From Bacteroides sp. GM023 (GTDB taxonomy: Bacteria > Bacteroidota > Bacteroidia > Bacteroidales > Bacteroidaceae), in assembly GCF_014750685.1 (NCBI RefSeq), contig NZ_JAAXGE010000007.1, forward strand, positions 248,001-312,000: DNA of 64,000 bases, read 5' to 3'. Positions 28,628 through 38,568 of this stretch are shown here, in pieces. A model generated the notes under the pieces. That model did not search any database, was not told the origin of the DNA, and saw only the letters and a program-made list of their open reading frames with translations. Each line of letters starts with the position of its first letter. The first letter of the stretch is position 1. Both the position numbers and the translations under genes were made by a program.

Positions 28628-30514
28628 ATGAAAGTTAAGATTATGAATAAATATATCAATAAAATATTCCTGGCATCGGCGATTACCTTGATTGGCGTGC
28701 TGATTACCACCTCTTGTACCGATTATTTGGATAAATCGCCCAATAGCGATATTGCAGAGAATGATCCATACAAGAACTTTAAGAATTTCCAGGGTTTCAT
28801 AGAGGAGCTTTATAAACGTGTACCAATTGTCTCTAATAACGACTATCACACATGTTTCAACTATGGTGAAGAAGAATATTGGGAACCGCAAGAAATCCGG
28901 CTTTTTGCTCGCAACATAGATTATGGTGATTTTTGGGGATGGACTACTTGCTTTTATTCTTATCCAACGACACGTAGTTCTGGCGGCCTTGCCAGAAATT
29001 CACATGGAAATCTGTGGCAGGACTGTTGGTATGGTATACGTAAAGCTAATATAGGTATTGCCAATCTGGATAAGTTGGTAAATGTTACTGAAGAAGAACG
29101 CCAATTGCTTGAGGGACAGCTCTACTTTTTTCGAGCATGGTTTCATTTCATGTTGATGGAATGGTGGGGTGGAATGCCTTATATTGATGAAGTGATTCCA
29201 TCAGATGTGACTCCCACATTGTCCCGACTCACTTGGCAAGTGTGTGCCGAGAAGTGTGTGGCAGATTTTGACCATGCCATACCCCTGCTTCCTGTAGATT
29301 GGGATCAAACTACTGTCGGTAAGGTTACACTGGGCAATAATAATAGCCGTATCAATAAAGTTATGGCTTTGGCGTATAAAGGCAAGACACTGCTTTGGGC
29401 AGGTAGTCCATTGATGAACTGGGCTTCCGGAGGTACAAAAGAGTATAATGCTGGACTTTGTAAGCGTGCTGCCGATGCATTTGGAGATGCCTTGAAGATA
29501 ATAGAAGAAACAGGCAGATATGAATTGGCTCCTATGGCAAACTATAATGAGATTTTTCTTGTGCATAATTCCAATGGTAAACTCAATGGTTTGAAAGAGG
29601 CTATTTTTCGTGAGAACCTTGTAGACTATGATGGACGCTGGCGTTGGAACATGATTAATGATTTCCGTCCGACAAGCATTGAATCTACCGGTATCAAAAG
29701 CTATCCTACAGCAAATTATGTCAACTATTTCGGAATGCAGAATGGTTATCCGATAAAGAATATGACTCAGGCAGATCCGGAAGCGGGTTATGACCCCGCT
29801 TATCCATGGAAAGATCGCGATCCGCGTTTCTATAAGACTATTATGTTTGATGGTGTGAAGTGGCAGAGTACGGGTGGTGCCGGTGGTTCCAGCGAACTGT
29901 TTACCAACGGGCGTGAAAGCGAAGAGAAAGATGAAAAGAAAGGTTGTTTCACCGGTTATATGAATTGTAAGCTTTGTCCGCAATTGATGAATACGGTTGA
30001 TGGCTATAAGGAAAACAACATCATGGTGTTAAGCCTGATGCGTCTTGCCGATGTTTATCTGATGTATTCGGAAGCGACCGCCGTAGGCTACGGAACTCCT
30101 CAAAGCAAGGCTCTTACATTCCACAAGACTGCGGAAGATGCTATTAATGAGATTCGCAGGCGTGCCGGTGTGGAAGATGTGCTCGACCGGTTTACCGGCA
30201 ATACCACGGATTTCCTAAGCGAAGTACGTCGTGAACGTGCGGTGGAACTGGCCTTCGAAGGTTTCCGTTTCATGGACCTCCGTCGATGGATGCTTATCGG
30301 ACAGGCTCCTTACAATAGAAAAACGAAGATTGAGTTTGACAGGGGAGTATCTGCCGATGATTATAACTACGACAAGCCCGAAGAGAATAGGATTAAGAAT
30401 CTTCGTGAAGAGGTACTGGTGGAAAGAAAGTTCACAGACCGGCACTATTGGCTGCCGTTGCCTAAGAATGATGTTTATCTCTATGAAGGCTTCGGCCAGA
30501 ACCCGGGATGGTAA
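28628..30514 (+). CDS. SusD-like glycan-binding lipoprotein, first copy
   Basis: A 628-residue lipoprotein: LITTSC gives the lipobox, followed by TDYLDKSPNSD, the usual SusD start. The SusD_RagB helical repeats are recognisable (GQLYFFRAWFHFMLMEWWGG, MALAYKGKTLLWAGSP, LSLMRLADVYLMYSEA, EVRRERAVELAFEGFRFMDLRRW). SusD proteins sit on the cell surface and form the lid of the SusC channel, capturing xylo-oligosaccharides. The start is one base after the susC stop; a start at 28643 would also give a normal lipoprotein signal. Confidence 0.95.
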   Translation: MKVKIMNKYINKIFLASAITLIGVLITTSCTDYLDKSPNSDIAENDPYKNFKNFQGFIEELYKRVPIVSNNDYHTCFNYGEEEYWEPQEIRLFARNIDYGDFWGWTTCFYSYPTTRSSGGLARNSHGNLWQDCWYGIRKANIGIANLDKLVNVTEEERQLLEGQLYFFRAWFHFMLMEWWGGMPYIDEVIPSDVTPTLSRLTWQVCAEKCVADFDHAIPLLPVDWDQTTVGKVTLGNNNSRINKVMALAYKGKTLLWAGSPLMNWASGGTKEYNAGLCKRAADAFGDALKIIEETGRYELAPMANYNEIFLVHNSNGKLNGLKEAIFRENLVDYDGRWRWNMINDFRPTSIESTGIKSYPTANYVNYFGMQNGYPIKNMTQADPEAGYDPAYPWKDRDPRFYKTIMFDGVKWQSTGGAGGSSELFTNGRESEEKDEKKGCFTGYMNCKLCPQLMNTVDGYKENNIMVLSLMRLADVYLMYSEATAVGYGTPQSKALTFHKTAEDAINEIRRRAGVEDVLDRFTGNTTDFLSEVRRERAVELAFEGFRFMDLRRWMLIGQAPYNRKTKIEFDRGVSADDYNYDKPEENRIKNLREEVLVERKFTDRHYWLPLPKNDVYLYEGFGQNPGW

Positions 30515-30546
30515 TCTTGACGTATTAACTAATAACTACGTAAAAA

Positions 30547-33390
30547 ATGAATAGAAAGTTTATATATATTGGCTGTACTGCTTTGGCAATGGCGTTTCTG
30601 AATGTTAGAGGCGTTGTGGCGCAAGAAGCACAGGACAGTCTTGTGAATGTGGCTTTCGGCAAAGTTGCGAAGGAAGACTTGACTCATGCCGTCTCTACCG
30701 TCAACACGTCGGAACTGTCGAAGATATTGTACAATAATAATAGTCTGATGGGACTTAACGGAATGGTGGGCGGATACAACGGTAACATTTGGGGACAAGG
30801 TGCCCTGGTACTGGTTGACGGTGTGCCACGTAGTGCCAGCAATGTCAAAGCGACAGAGGTAGAGAGTGTGTCGGTTCTGAAAGACGCTGCCGCCGTAGCG
30901 CTCTATGGCAGCCGTGCTTCGAAAGGAGTGATTCTTATTACTACCAAACGTGGTAAAAATGCGCCTATGAGCATAGATATTCGTGGTACAGTAGCCGCCA
31001 ATGTTCCGGTTTCTTATCCCAGGTATCTGGACTCGGACTGTTACATGACTCTTTATAATGAAGCGTGCCGTAATGATGGAATAGCAGAGAAATACGATGC
31101 TTCTACGATTTACCAGACAACATTGGGTACCAATCCGTACCGCTATCCGGATATTGACTTTTATAGTTCGGACTATTTGCGGAAGTTTAATGTTAATTCG
31201 GGTGTCGTAGGTGAAGTGTATGGTGGAAATGAGAAGACCCATTATTATTTGGATTTCGGCATGGATTACAACAATAGTCTGTTGAAGTATGGTGAAGCGA
31301 AAAAGGCATACGATATGAGTTTCAATGTACGTGGTAATGTGGATATGTCACTTGCTTCCTGGTTGAAGGCTAGTACTAATGCTGCTGTGGTATTCAACAA
31401 CAGTTATGCCGGTCGAGGTAGCTTTTGGGGAGTTGCCTCAACGCTTCGTCCGAACTGGTTTGCGCCATTGCTTCCTATCGATATGATGGATCGTACGGTT
31501 GCTACTATTGACGAGTATATCACAAACAGTAATCACTTGATTGATGGTCAATATTTGCTTGGTGGTACTTCTGCTGATACGACCAACCCATTCTCGGAAT
31601 TGTTGGCCGCAGGATATACGAAAGAAAAATCGCGTATGTTTATGTTTGATGTTGTCTTGATGGCTGATCTTGACAACCTGCTCAAAGGGTTGTCATTCAA
31701 GACTGCTTATAGCGTAGACTATACGTCTTACTATTCTGAAGCATTTGCGGAGGATTACGCTGTATACCAACCTACCTGGGCGAACGTAAATGGTAAAGAC
31801 ATGATTGTCGGGCTGACTAAGTTCGGAGAAGATAAGAAGAGTATTAATGAATATGTAGGTAAATCGACTTATGACCAGACACTCACTTTCAGTGCACAGT
31901 TTGATTATGCCCGTACATTCAACAAATACCACAATGTGTCCGCCACATTGCTGGGATGGGGGTATCAAACTCAAAGTTCTTCGGATGAGAACAACAATGC
32001 TATCGGCAGCAGTGTAGCAGGTAGTAATTATCATCGGACCAGTAATGTGAATCTTGGCCTGCGTGCGTCCTATAATTATGCTCATAAATATTATGTAGAT
32101 TTTACCGGAGCATTGGTTCATTCTGCCAAACTTCCCGAAGGTAAACGTAATGCTTTCTCTCCCTCCGTCACTTTAGGCTGGAGACTTAGTAAGGAAAAGT
32201 TTATGAAGGATGTGGACTTTGTGGACGATTTGAAATTGACAGCGTCATATGCTAAGTTACATCAGGATTTGGATATCTCTGATTACTATATGTATAAGGG
32301 TTATTACTTGATGGAGCAGAAGAAGACCGGTTGGTATCAATGGCATGACGGAACAGCAGGTGGCGTTCTTTCAGGTTCCATACGTGGTGGAAATCCGGAA
32401 TTGACATTCATTACCCGCGAAGAGTACCGTGTGGGAATTGATGCGACATTGTTTAATAAACTGTTTCAGCTGAATGCCAACTATTTCACGCAGACAACCG
32501 GTGGACTGTTGACGCGTGGTGCTTCTACCATCTTCCCTTCTTATTTTAATTTGAATGATACTTCCTCATTCCTGCCTTGGATAAATAATAATGAAGACAA
32601 GCGTTCCGGCTTTGATTTTGGAGTTACTGCCAATAAAAAGTTTGGTCAACTGGATGTGACTCTGGGTTTTAATGGCATGGTTTTCTCTTCAAAAGCTACT
32701 AAGCGCGACGAAGTGACGGAATATGATTACTTACTTGCTGAAGGGCATGCGCTCGATGCGGTAAGAGGTTACGTGTGCGAGGGGTTCTTCCAAAGCGAGG
32801 AAGATATTGCGAAACACCCGAGACAAACTTTCGGAACCGTTAAACCCGGTGACCTGAAATACAAGGATATCAATGAAGATGGTGTGATAGACAGTAAAGA
32901 TCAAATCGACCTGGGTAAAGGTGGATGGTGGGCAGCGCCTTTCACATTTGGTATCAATCTGAAACTAAAGTATAAAAACTTCTCGTTGTTTGCGCTTGGT
33001 AACGGACGAACCGGTGCTATTGGTATGAAGGATAACTCTTATTACTGGAACAGGGGTACAAGTAAGTTCTCCGAAGTCGTATGGAACCGTTGGACCTACA
33101 AGACTGCCGAGACGGCCACTTATCCTCGGTTAACGACAGGTAACGGTGATAATAATTATCGCAGCTCTACGTTCTGGATGTACAAGACGAATATGTTCAA
33201 ATTGGCAAACGTACAATTTAGTTATGATTTCCCGGAGAGCACATTCAACGGAACGTTTGTTCATGGACTCAGCTTGTATTGTGGTGGCAGCAACTTGCTC
33301 ACCATCTCAAAAGAGCGCCAATATATGGAGTTGAGTACCGGTTATCCCCAGATGCGTAACTTTTATGTAGGCTTTAAAGCTGCTTTCTAA
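30547..33390 (+). CDS. SusC-like transporter, second copy, without the N-terminal regulatory domain
   Basis: A 947-residue outer-membrane transporter (signal peptide ending RGVVAQ). The plug is clear (ALVLVDGVPR, VESVSVLKDAAAVALYG, GVILITTKRGK) and the barrel ends FYVGFKAAF. It lacks the roughly 80-residue carboxypeptidase-like domain and the VGYG motif of the first copy: the mature protein begins almost directly with the plug, which explains its shorter length. It is paired with the following SusD gene, 24 bp away. Two SusCD pairs in one operon suggest two size or decoration classes of xylan fragment. Confidence 0.93.
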   Translation: MNRKFIYIGCTALAMAFLNVRGVVAQEAQDSLVNVAFGKVAKEDLTHAVSTVNTSELSKILYNNNSLMGLNGMVGGYNGNIWGQGALVLVDGVPRSASNVKATEVESVSVLKDAAAVALYGSRASKGVILITTKRGKNAPMSIDIRGTVAANVPVSYPRYLDSDCYMTLYNEACRNDGIAEKYDASTIYQTTLGTNPYRYPDIDFYSSDYLRKFNVNSGVVGEVYGGNEKTHYYLDFGMDYNNSLLKYGEAKKAYDMSFNVRGNVDMSLASWLKASTNAAVVFNNSYAGRGSFWGVASTLRPNWFAPLLPIDMMDRTVATIDEYITNSNHLIDGQYLLGGTSADTTNPFSELLAAGYTKEKSRMFMFDVVLMADLDNLLKGLSFKTAYSVDYTSYYSEAFAEDYAVYQPTWANVNGKDMIVGLTKFGEDKKSINEYVGKSTYDQTLTFSAQFDYARTFNKYHNVSATLLGWGYQTQSSSDENNNAIGSSVAGSNYHRTSNVNLGLRASYNYAHKYYVDFTGALVHSAKLPEGKRNAFSPSVTLGWRLSKEKFMKDVDFVDDLKLTASYAKLHQDLDISDYYMYKGYYLMEQKKTGWYQWHDGTAGGVLSGSIRGGNPELTFITREEYRVGIDATLFNKLFQLNANYFTQTTGGLLTRGASTIFPSYFNLNDTSSFLPWINNNEDKRSGFDFGVTANKKFGQLDVTLGFNGMVFSSKATKRDEVTEYDYLLAEGHALDAVRGYVCEGFFQSEEDIAKHPRQTFGTVKPGDLKYKDINEDGVIDSKDQIDLGKGGWWAAPFTFGINLKLKYKNFSLFALGNGRTGAIGMKDNSYYWNRGTSKFSEVVWNRWTYKTAETATYPRLTTGNGDNNYRSSTFWMYKTNMFKLANVQFSYDFPESTFNGTFVHGLSLYCGGSNLLTISKERQYMELSTGYPQMRNFYVGFKAAF

Positions 33391-33414
33391 ATCTAACTAA
33401 TAAGAAAACATAAT

Positions 33415-35184
33415 ATGAATAAGAAGATATTACTTTTTGTAGCCGGTGCTCTGATGTTGAGTGGTTGCGATGACCTCTTCAAACCGGGGCTCGAAAACTT
33501 CAAGGATGTAGAGCAGATGTACGAAGATGCCCAGTATGCACAAGGCTTCCTGATGAGTACATATAGTCATATCCCGGGCTACTATGACAATAGTGAATAT
33601 GCTACGGACGATGCTGTGGTTAATCAGAAAAGCGATGCGTTCCTCACGATAGCTACCGGTGGATGGACAGCGTCTACGTGGACATCTCTCAATCAATGGA
33701 CGAACTCGTTCAGCTCCATACAGTACCTCAACCTTTTTCTTGAGAATGTTGACCAGGTGAAGTGGGCGGATGACGCGGAGAAAAATGCTCTTTTTGCCCG
33801 TCGTACTAAAGGTGAGGCGTATGGACTTCGTGGTATGTTCCTTTATTACCTACTCCGTGCTCATGCCGGATTCGGAGAAAATGGCGAGTTACTGGGTGTG
33901 CCTATTTTGACAGAATCACAAACTGTAGAATCTGATTTTAACCTTCCACGTGCCTCTTTCCAGGCTTGCGTAGAACAAATTTACAGTGATTTGTCGAAAG
34001 CGGAAGAAATGCTGCCTTGGGAGTATGAAGATGTAACGACAGTTCCTGTTGAGTTCCAGTCTGCCACACAGGATATAAGTAAGTATAACATAGTAATGGG
34101 GGCAAAAGCACGTCAATTGTTCAACGGACTGATTGCCCGCGCCTATCGTGTACGTACGGCTATCCTTGCTGCCAGTCCTGCATTTCAAACTCCATCAAAT
34201 ACTTCTACTTGGGAGGAGGCTGCTATGGCTGCCGCCTCTGTTATAGACTATAATGGTGGAATTGACGGCTTGGCTGCTGACGGTGTTACTTATTATGAAG
34301 CAGCCATTGCGGATGCAATAAAAGATGGTGTGAACCCCAAAGAAATACTTTGGAGAGAAAATATCAGCAGTGGTGATACGAATCAGGAAGGAAGACATTT
34401 TCCGCCTTCATTGTTCGGTTCCGGCAATATGAATCCCTCGCAGAACCTGGTAGACGCTTTTCCTATGGCTAATGGTTATCCGATTGATGATGTTACTAAC
34501 AGTGGGTATGATAAGAGTAAACCTTATGACAACCGTGATCCTCGTTTGGCTAAGTATATTATTTATAATGGCTCTACTGCGGGCAGCAGCAACAAGACTA
34601 TCTATACTAGTTCAAAGTCGTCTACAGATGATGGAATCAATACTGTGGAACAGAAATCAACCCGTACAGGTTACTATATGAAGAAACGTCTGCGCATGGA
34701 TGTAAACTGCGATCCTACCTCTACTTCTGCAAAAGCGCACTACAATCCCCGTGTCCGTTATACCGAAATGTATCTTGACTATGCGGAGGCTGCCAACGAA
34801 GCTTGGGGCCCAAAGAATGCCAATGGCAACGGCTACTCTGCTTATGATGTTGTGAAGGCTATCCGCAAGCGCGCGGGAGTAGGCGGTGATAATGATTCGT
34901 ATCTGGAAAAATGTGCAAATGACCCGAATGAAATGCGTAAATTAATCCGCAATGAACGTCGTTTGGAACTATGTTTTGAGGGATTCCGCTTTTGGGATCT
35001 CCGTCGTTGGAACGAGAATCTTAACGAAGCGGTACGTGGCATTGACTGGACTTCTGACGGACAGAGTTATACTACGTTCACTGTAGAGGAACGGGCTTAT
35101 GAGGATTATATGCGTTATTGTCCCATTCCGTATTCAGAGACACTCAAATTCAGCAACCTTATTCAGAATAAGGGCTGGAAGTAA
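33415..35184 (+). CDS. SusD-like glycan-binding lipoprotein, second copy
   Basis: A 589-residue lipoprotein (lipobox LSGC, then DDLFKPG). SusD features include GEAYGLRGMFLYYLLRAHAG, FNGLIARAYRVRTAILAASPAF, RYTEMYLDYAEAANEAWGP and RNERRLELCFEGFRFWDLRRW. It should pair with the second SusC to capture and import xylan fragments. It is quite different in sequence from the first SusD, so the two pairs are not a recent duplication. Confidence 0.94.
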   Translation: MNKKILLFVAGALMLSGCDDLFKPGLENFKDVEQMYEDAQYAQGFLMSTYSHIPGYYDNSEYATDDAVVNQKSDAFLTIATGGWTASTWTSLNQWTNSFSSIQYLNLFLENVDQVKWADDAEKNALFARRTKGEAYGLRGMFLYYLLRAHAGFGENGELLGVPILTESQTVESDFNLPRASFQACVEQIYSDLSKAEEMLPWEYEDVTTVPVEFQSATQDISKYNIVMGAKARQLFNGLIARAYRVRTAILAASPAFQTPSNTSTWEEAAMAAASVIDYNGGIDGLAADGVTYYEAAIADAIKDGVNPKEILWRENISSGDTNQEGRHFPPSLFGSGNMNPSQNLVDAFPMANGYPIDDVTNSGYDKSKPYDNRDPRLAKYIIYNGSTAGSSNKTIYTSSKSSTDDGINTVEQKSTRTGYYMKKRLRMDVNCDPTSTSAKAHYNPRVRYTEMYLDYAEAANEAWGPKNANGNGYSAYDVVKAIRKRAGVGGDNDSYLEKCANDPNEMRKLIRNERRLELCFEGFRFWDLRRWNENLNEAVRGIDWTSDGQSYTTFTVEERAYEDYMRYCPIPYSETLKFSNLIQNKGWK

Positions 35185-35215
35185 TTACAGAACATACACA
35201 TAACATCTATAGATA

Positions 35216-36250
35216 ATGAAAAAGAATTTAATATATATCGGACTAGCCTCATTCTTCCTCACTTTTACTTCTTGTGAGAATGGGGAGAATGAGTTCCCTG
35301 ATTTTGATTATCAGACTGTATATTTTGCCAACCAATATGGTCTGCGTACTATTGAACTTGGTGAGGAAAACTTCTATGACAATACTCTTGATAATCAGCA
35401 TAAGATGTTGATTAAGGCTGCATGGGGTGGTGGTTATACCAATCGCAAGAATGTGATTATCGATTATGTGGTAGAAGAGTCGCTGTGTGACGGACTCTAT
35501 TTCAAGGGTACTGATATTCCCGTCACTCCAATGCCGTCTTCCTACTATGCGTTGGCTTCCAGACAGATCAGTATTCCTGCAAATGAGATTTCGGGTGGGG
35601 TGGAAGTGCAGCTCACTGATGCTTTCTTCGCTGACGAAAAGTCTATTGACCGGTATTATGTGATTCCTCTCAGAATGGACGATGTACAGGGGGCTGACTC
35701 AATTCTTCAAGGCAAGTCTGCTGTGGATTCTCCTGCATGGAATAATGCCGATGATTGGAGTATCCAGCCAAAGAATTATGTACTCTATGCTGTAAAATAT
35801 GTCAATCCCTGGCACGGGCAGTACCTGCGTCGTGGAGTGGATCAGGTTACCATTGGTGGCGAATCCAAACAGCTTGTCCGCCATGCTGAATTTGTAGAGA
35901 AGGATGAGGATGTAGATGTTACTACTGCTGCTTATAAGGAAGATCTCCTGACACTGCAAGTGAAAGATGGTGGAGGTGATGCGCATAGTTTCACATTACA
36001 TCTGACTTTTAATGAGGAGGGGGCTTGCTCCATCACCTCAGGTTCACAGGACGTAGTAGCTAGTGGAAGCGGCAAGTTCGTAAGTAAAGGGGAGAAGAAC
36101 AGCCTTGGCGGGAAAGACCGTGATGCTATTTATCTGGAATATAATGTCGAACTGAAAAATCCGGGTATTCAGCTGGCCACTAAAGACACATTGGTGCTTC
36201 GTACCCGTAATGTGTATGGCGGTGGGACATTTGAGGTAGAACGGAAATAG
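35216..36250 (+). CDS. DUF1735-family surface lipoprotein, probable glycan-binding protein
   Basis: A 344-residue lipoprotein (lipobox FTSC). Residues 25-160 match the DUF1735 / BT_3987-like N-terminal domain (YQTVYFANQYGLRTIELGE, ISIPANEISGGVEVQLTDAFF, YVIPLRM). The C-terminal half (about 180-340) is a beta-rich domain (PWHGQYLRRG, SFTLHLTFNEEGACSI) like the DUF5627/DUF4361 partners of DUF1735. Such proteins follow SusD in many PULs and are thought to bind glycan at the surface. No catalytic residues are visible. It is followed 36 bp later by the GH10-like lipoprotein. Confidence 0.82.
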   Translation: MKKNLIYIGLASFFLTFTSCENGENEFPDFDYQTVYFANQYGLRTIELGEENFYDNTLDNQHKMLIKAAWGGGYTNRKNVIIDYVVEESLCDGLYFKGTDIPVTPMPSSYYALASRQISIPANEISGGVEVQLTDAFFADEKSIDRYYVIPLRMDDVQGADSILQGKSAVDSPAWNNADDWSIQPKNYVLYAVKYVNPWHGQYLRRGVDQVTIGGESKQLVRHAEFVEKDEDVDVTTAAYKEDLLTLQVKDGGGDAHSFTLHLTFNEEGACSITSGSQDVVASGSGKFVSKGEKNSLGGKDRDAIYLEYNVELKNPGIQLATKDTLVLRTRNVYGGGTFEVERK

Positions 36251-36286
36251 TGTTTTATCCGATATAAACGTTAAAACTAGAAGAAT

Positions 36287-38518
36287 ATGAAATACATCAA
36301 TAATAAGATAATCTTTTTTGTATTGGTAGCCACTGTAGTGGTATCGTGCAAGGATGAGTACGCTTGTCATCTTCCGCTGGAAAAGCCGGAAGAAGTAGCC
36401 AATAGCGAGTATTTGAGCACATTCGACCTTTTGAAGTCGTATGTTAACAGCAATAGCTCTTTTCAACTGGCTACTAATATGTCTGCAAGCCTGCTTACCA
36501 AGAAAGACATTGCATATAGTACTTTGTTGGCAAACTTCAATGCGGCCGATGTGAATGGTTCGTTTACCCCGCTTAATACATTGAAGGTGGACGGTACTTA
36601 TGACTTTGGCGGTATGCAGTCGGTGACTGACCTTACAGCCAGAGCCGGTATCGCACTTTATGGTGGTTCACTCTGCTCAGACCAAGGACAGCGTGCCGTC
36701 TATTATAATAAGCTCATTGAACCGATTGATATACCGGTGGAAACAGAAACGGGTAAAACGAAGTTATTCAACTTTGACGATGATGCAATTGGTAAAACTT
36801 ACCCTATGACTGGTAATAGTTCGGCTACTGTAGAAGAGGACCCCGCTGGTGAAAGTGGGCACGTACTTCATGTAGGTACGAACGATGTAAAGGCTAATGA
36901 TTCATATGCCAAGCTCCATGTTGTGCTGCCCAGTGGCAGAATGTTGGGTGATTATGTGAGGTTGAATATAGACTTACGTCATGTTGGTGAAGATGGTATC
37001 CATGGGCAAGGTATGAGGGTTCTTATAAATGGAACTAAGTTTGCTTTGGGGAAAAGTGCAGCTGACCTTGGTGCAACCGATAATAAGTGGAAACGTAGTC
37101 TTGTAATAAAACTAAATGATGCTACTGCTCCGGGATTTGTGATACCGGAAAACATGAGAGGTCTTACAGAATTTGATCTTTCTATCGGTTCTCAATCTAC
37201 TGCTGCTCAATATTATCTTGATAATATTTCTATGGAATATGAAGTGTCAGGTAAAGGAAGCACTACTATTAGTTTTGAGACTGACGCGATAAATGACACA
37301 TATCCTATGACCGGTAGCGGAACAGCCACAGTTGTAAAGGACCCGGCCGGAGAGAGTGGGAATGTACTTTACATCAACCAAGCTGCATGGGCATTTCCAA
37401 AGTTTACTGTTAAATTGAAAGAAGGCATGACACTGAAAGATTATACCGGCATGATGATGGATATGCGTCTTATCAAGGGAATGTATGGCGGCGGTATGAG
37501 CGTAATAATAAATGGACAAACGATCTCTCTTAATACGAATGCAGCCAATTATGGTTTTCAGGAAAATGATACCTGGAAACGTGGTGGGATACTTGTGACA
37601 TTTGTAAAGGAGGGTACGTATAGCGCTTTGGGTGAAGATATTCCCAAAGGAACGATTGAGATACCTGATGCCATGAAAGACCTTAATGAAATGGAGTTTT
37701 CAATCGGCTCAAGTTCAAGTAACTGGACAGCATACATCGACAACTTAAAGTTTATGTGGGAAGCCCAGCCGCAGCATATAGAGAAAACTCCTGAAGAAAA
37801 GAAAGAAATATTCACCAAGGAAATGGAAAAATGGATTGGGGGAATGGTATATGCTGGCGTTAATGAAGTGAACAGCGTGAAGTTGTGGAACATTATTAGT
37901 GAGCCGCTTGATAATACGACTGATGAAAATACATTCAAATGGAGTGAATATCTGGGTGAAATAGATTATGCACGTACTGCTGTGAAGATTGCACGGGATA
38001 CAGTGAAGAACGTAGGGGTGGAACTTGAACTTTTTGTCAGCCAAACTATCAACCAATTTGATGATATGGGAAAAGTAGCCGATGAACTTATCACATTGGT
38101 CGATTCGTGGGAAGCAGACAATGTAACCAAAATTGACGGATATAACATTTTGCTTCATGCTATTTATTCCCAAAATGTCACAGACCAGGAAGGTAATGAA
38201 GAAATTATAACCGGATTGTTTGAGAAACTTGCAGCAAGTGGTAAAACGGTGCGCGTCTCTGATCTCAGTATGATGGTGCAGGACACCAATAGAAACTTCA
38301 TTGTAGCCAATAAGCTCACTTTGGAGGAACGTGCTGCTGCTGCCGAATATTTGGCTTTCATTATGAAAGAGTACAGAAGGCTGATTCCTGCCGACAAGCA
38401 ATATGGCATTTCGATATCCGGCATGAGCGAAAGCAACGGTGGAAATACGGTTTGTCCATGGACTTCCGGCTACAATCGAAATGGTATGTATGAAGGAGTA
38501 GTTGAAGGATTGAAATAA
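36287..38518 (+). CDS. GH10-like lipoprotein with two inserted CBM repeats; probable xylan-binding protein
   Basis: A 743-residue lipoprotein (Cys21 in VVVSC). N- and C-terminal parts match a GH10 xylanase barrel interrupted by two tandem carbohydrate-binding modules (about 155-320 and 325-490). The repeats share NDTYPMTG / GKTYPMTG, DPAGESG, VLINGT / VIINGQ and YLDNISM / YIDNLKF. After the insert, LWNIISEPLD replaces the usual WDVVNEAL: the acid/base Glu539 remains but the preceding Asn is Ser. VRVSDLSM replaces the nucleophile motif ITELDV, so Asp659 stands where the catalytic Glu should be. The ending (YNRNGMYEGVVEGL) is typical GH10. I infer a surface xylan-binding protein with lost or weak catalysis. 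It lies between DUF1735 and GH98 in the SusCD operon. Confidence 0.82.
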   Translation: MKYINNKIIFFVLVATVVVSCKDEYACHLPLEKPEEVANSEYLSTFDLLKSYVNSNSSFQLATNMSASLLTKKDIAYSTLLANFNAADVNGSFTPLNTLKVDGTYDFGGMQSVTDLTARAGIALYGGSLCSDQGQRAVYYNKLIEPIDIPVETETGKTKLFNFDDDAIGKTYPMTGNSSATVEEDPAGESGHVLHVGTNDVKANDSYAKLHVVLPSGRMLGDYVRLNIDLRHVGEDGIHGQGMRVLINGTKFALGKSAADLGATDNKWKRSLVIKLNDATAPGFVIPENMRGLTEFDLSIGSQSTAAQYYLDNISMEYEVSGKGSTTISFETDAINDTYPMTGSGTATVVKDPAGESGNVLYINQAAWAFPKFTVKLKEGMTLKDYTGMMMDMRLIKGMYGGGMSVIINGQTISLNTNAANYGFQENDTWKRGGILVTFVKEGTYSALGEDIPKGTIEIPDAMKDLNEMEFSIGSSSSNWTAYIDNLKFMWEAQPQHIEKTPEEKKEIFTKEMEKWIGGMVYAGVNEVNSVKLWNIISEPLDNTTDENTFKWSEYLGEIDYARTAVKIARDTVKNVGVELELFVSQTINQFDDMGKVADELITLVDSWEADNVTKIDGYNILLHAIYSQNVTDQEGNEEIITGLFEKLAASGKTVRVSDLSMMVQDTNRNFIVANKLTLEERAAAAEYLAFIMKEYRRLIPADKQYGISISGMSESNGGNTVCPWTSGYNRNGMYEGVVEGLK

Positions 38519-38568
38519 CCTTGGGTAACGTGAGTTTAATATAAACATGTTCCGCTAATAAAATATAT

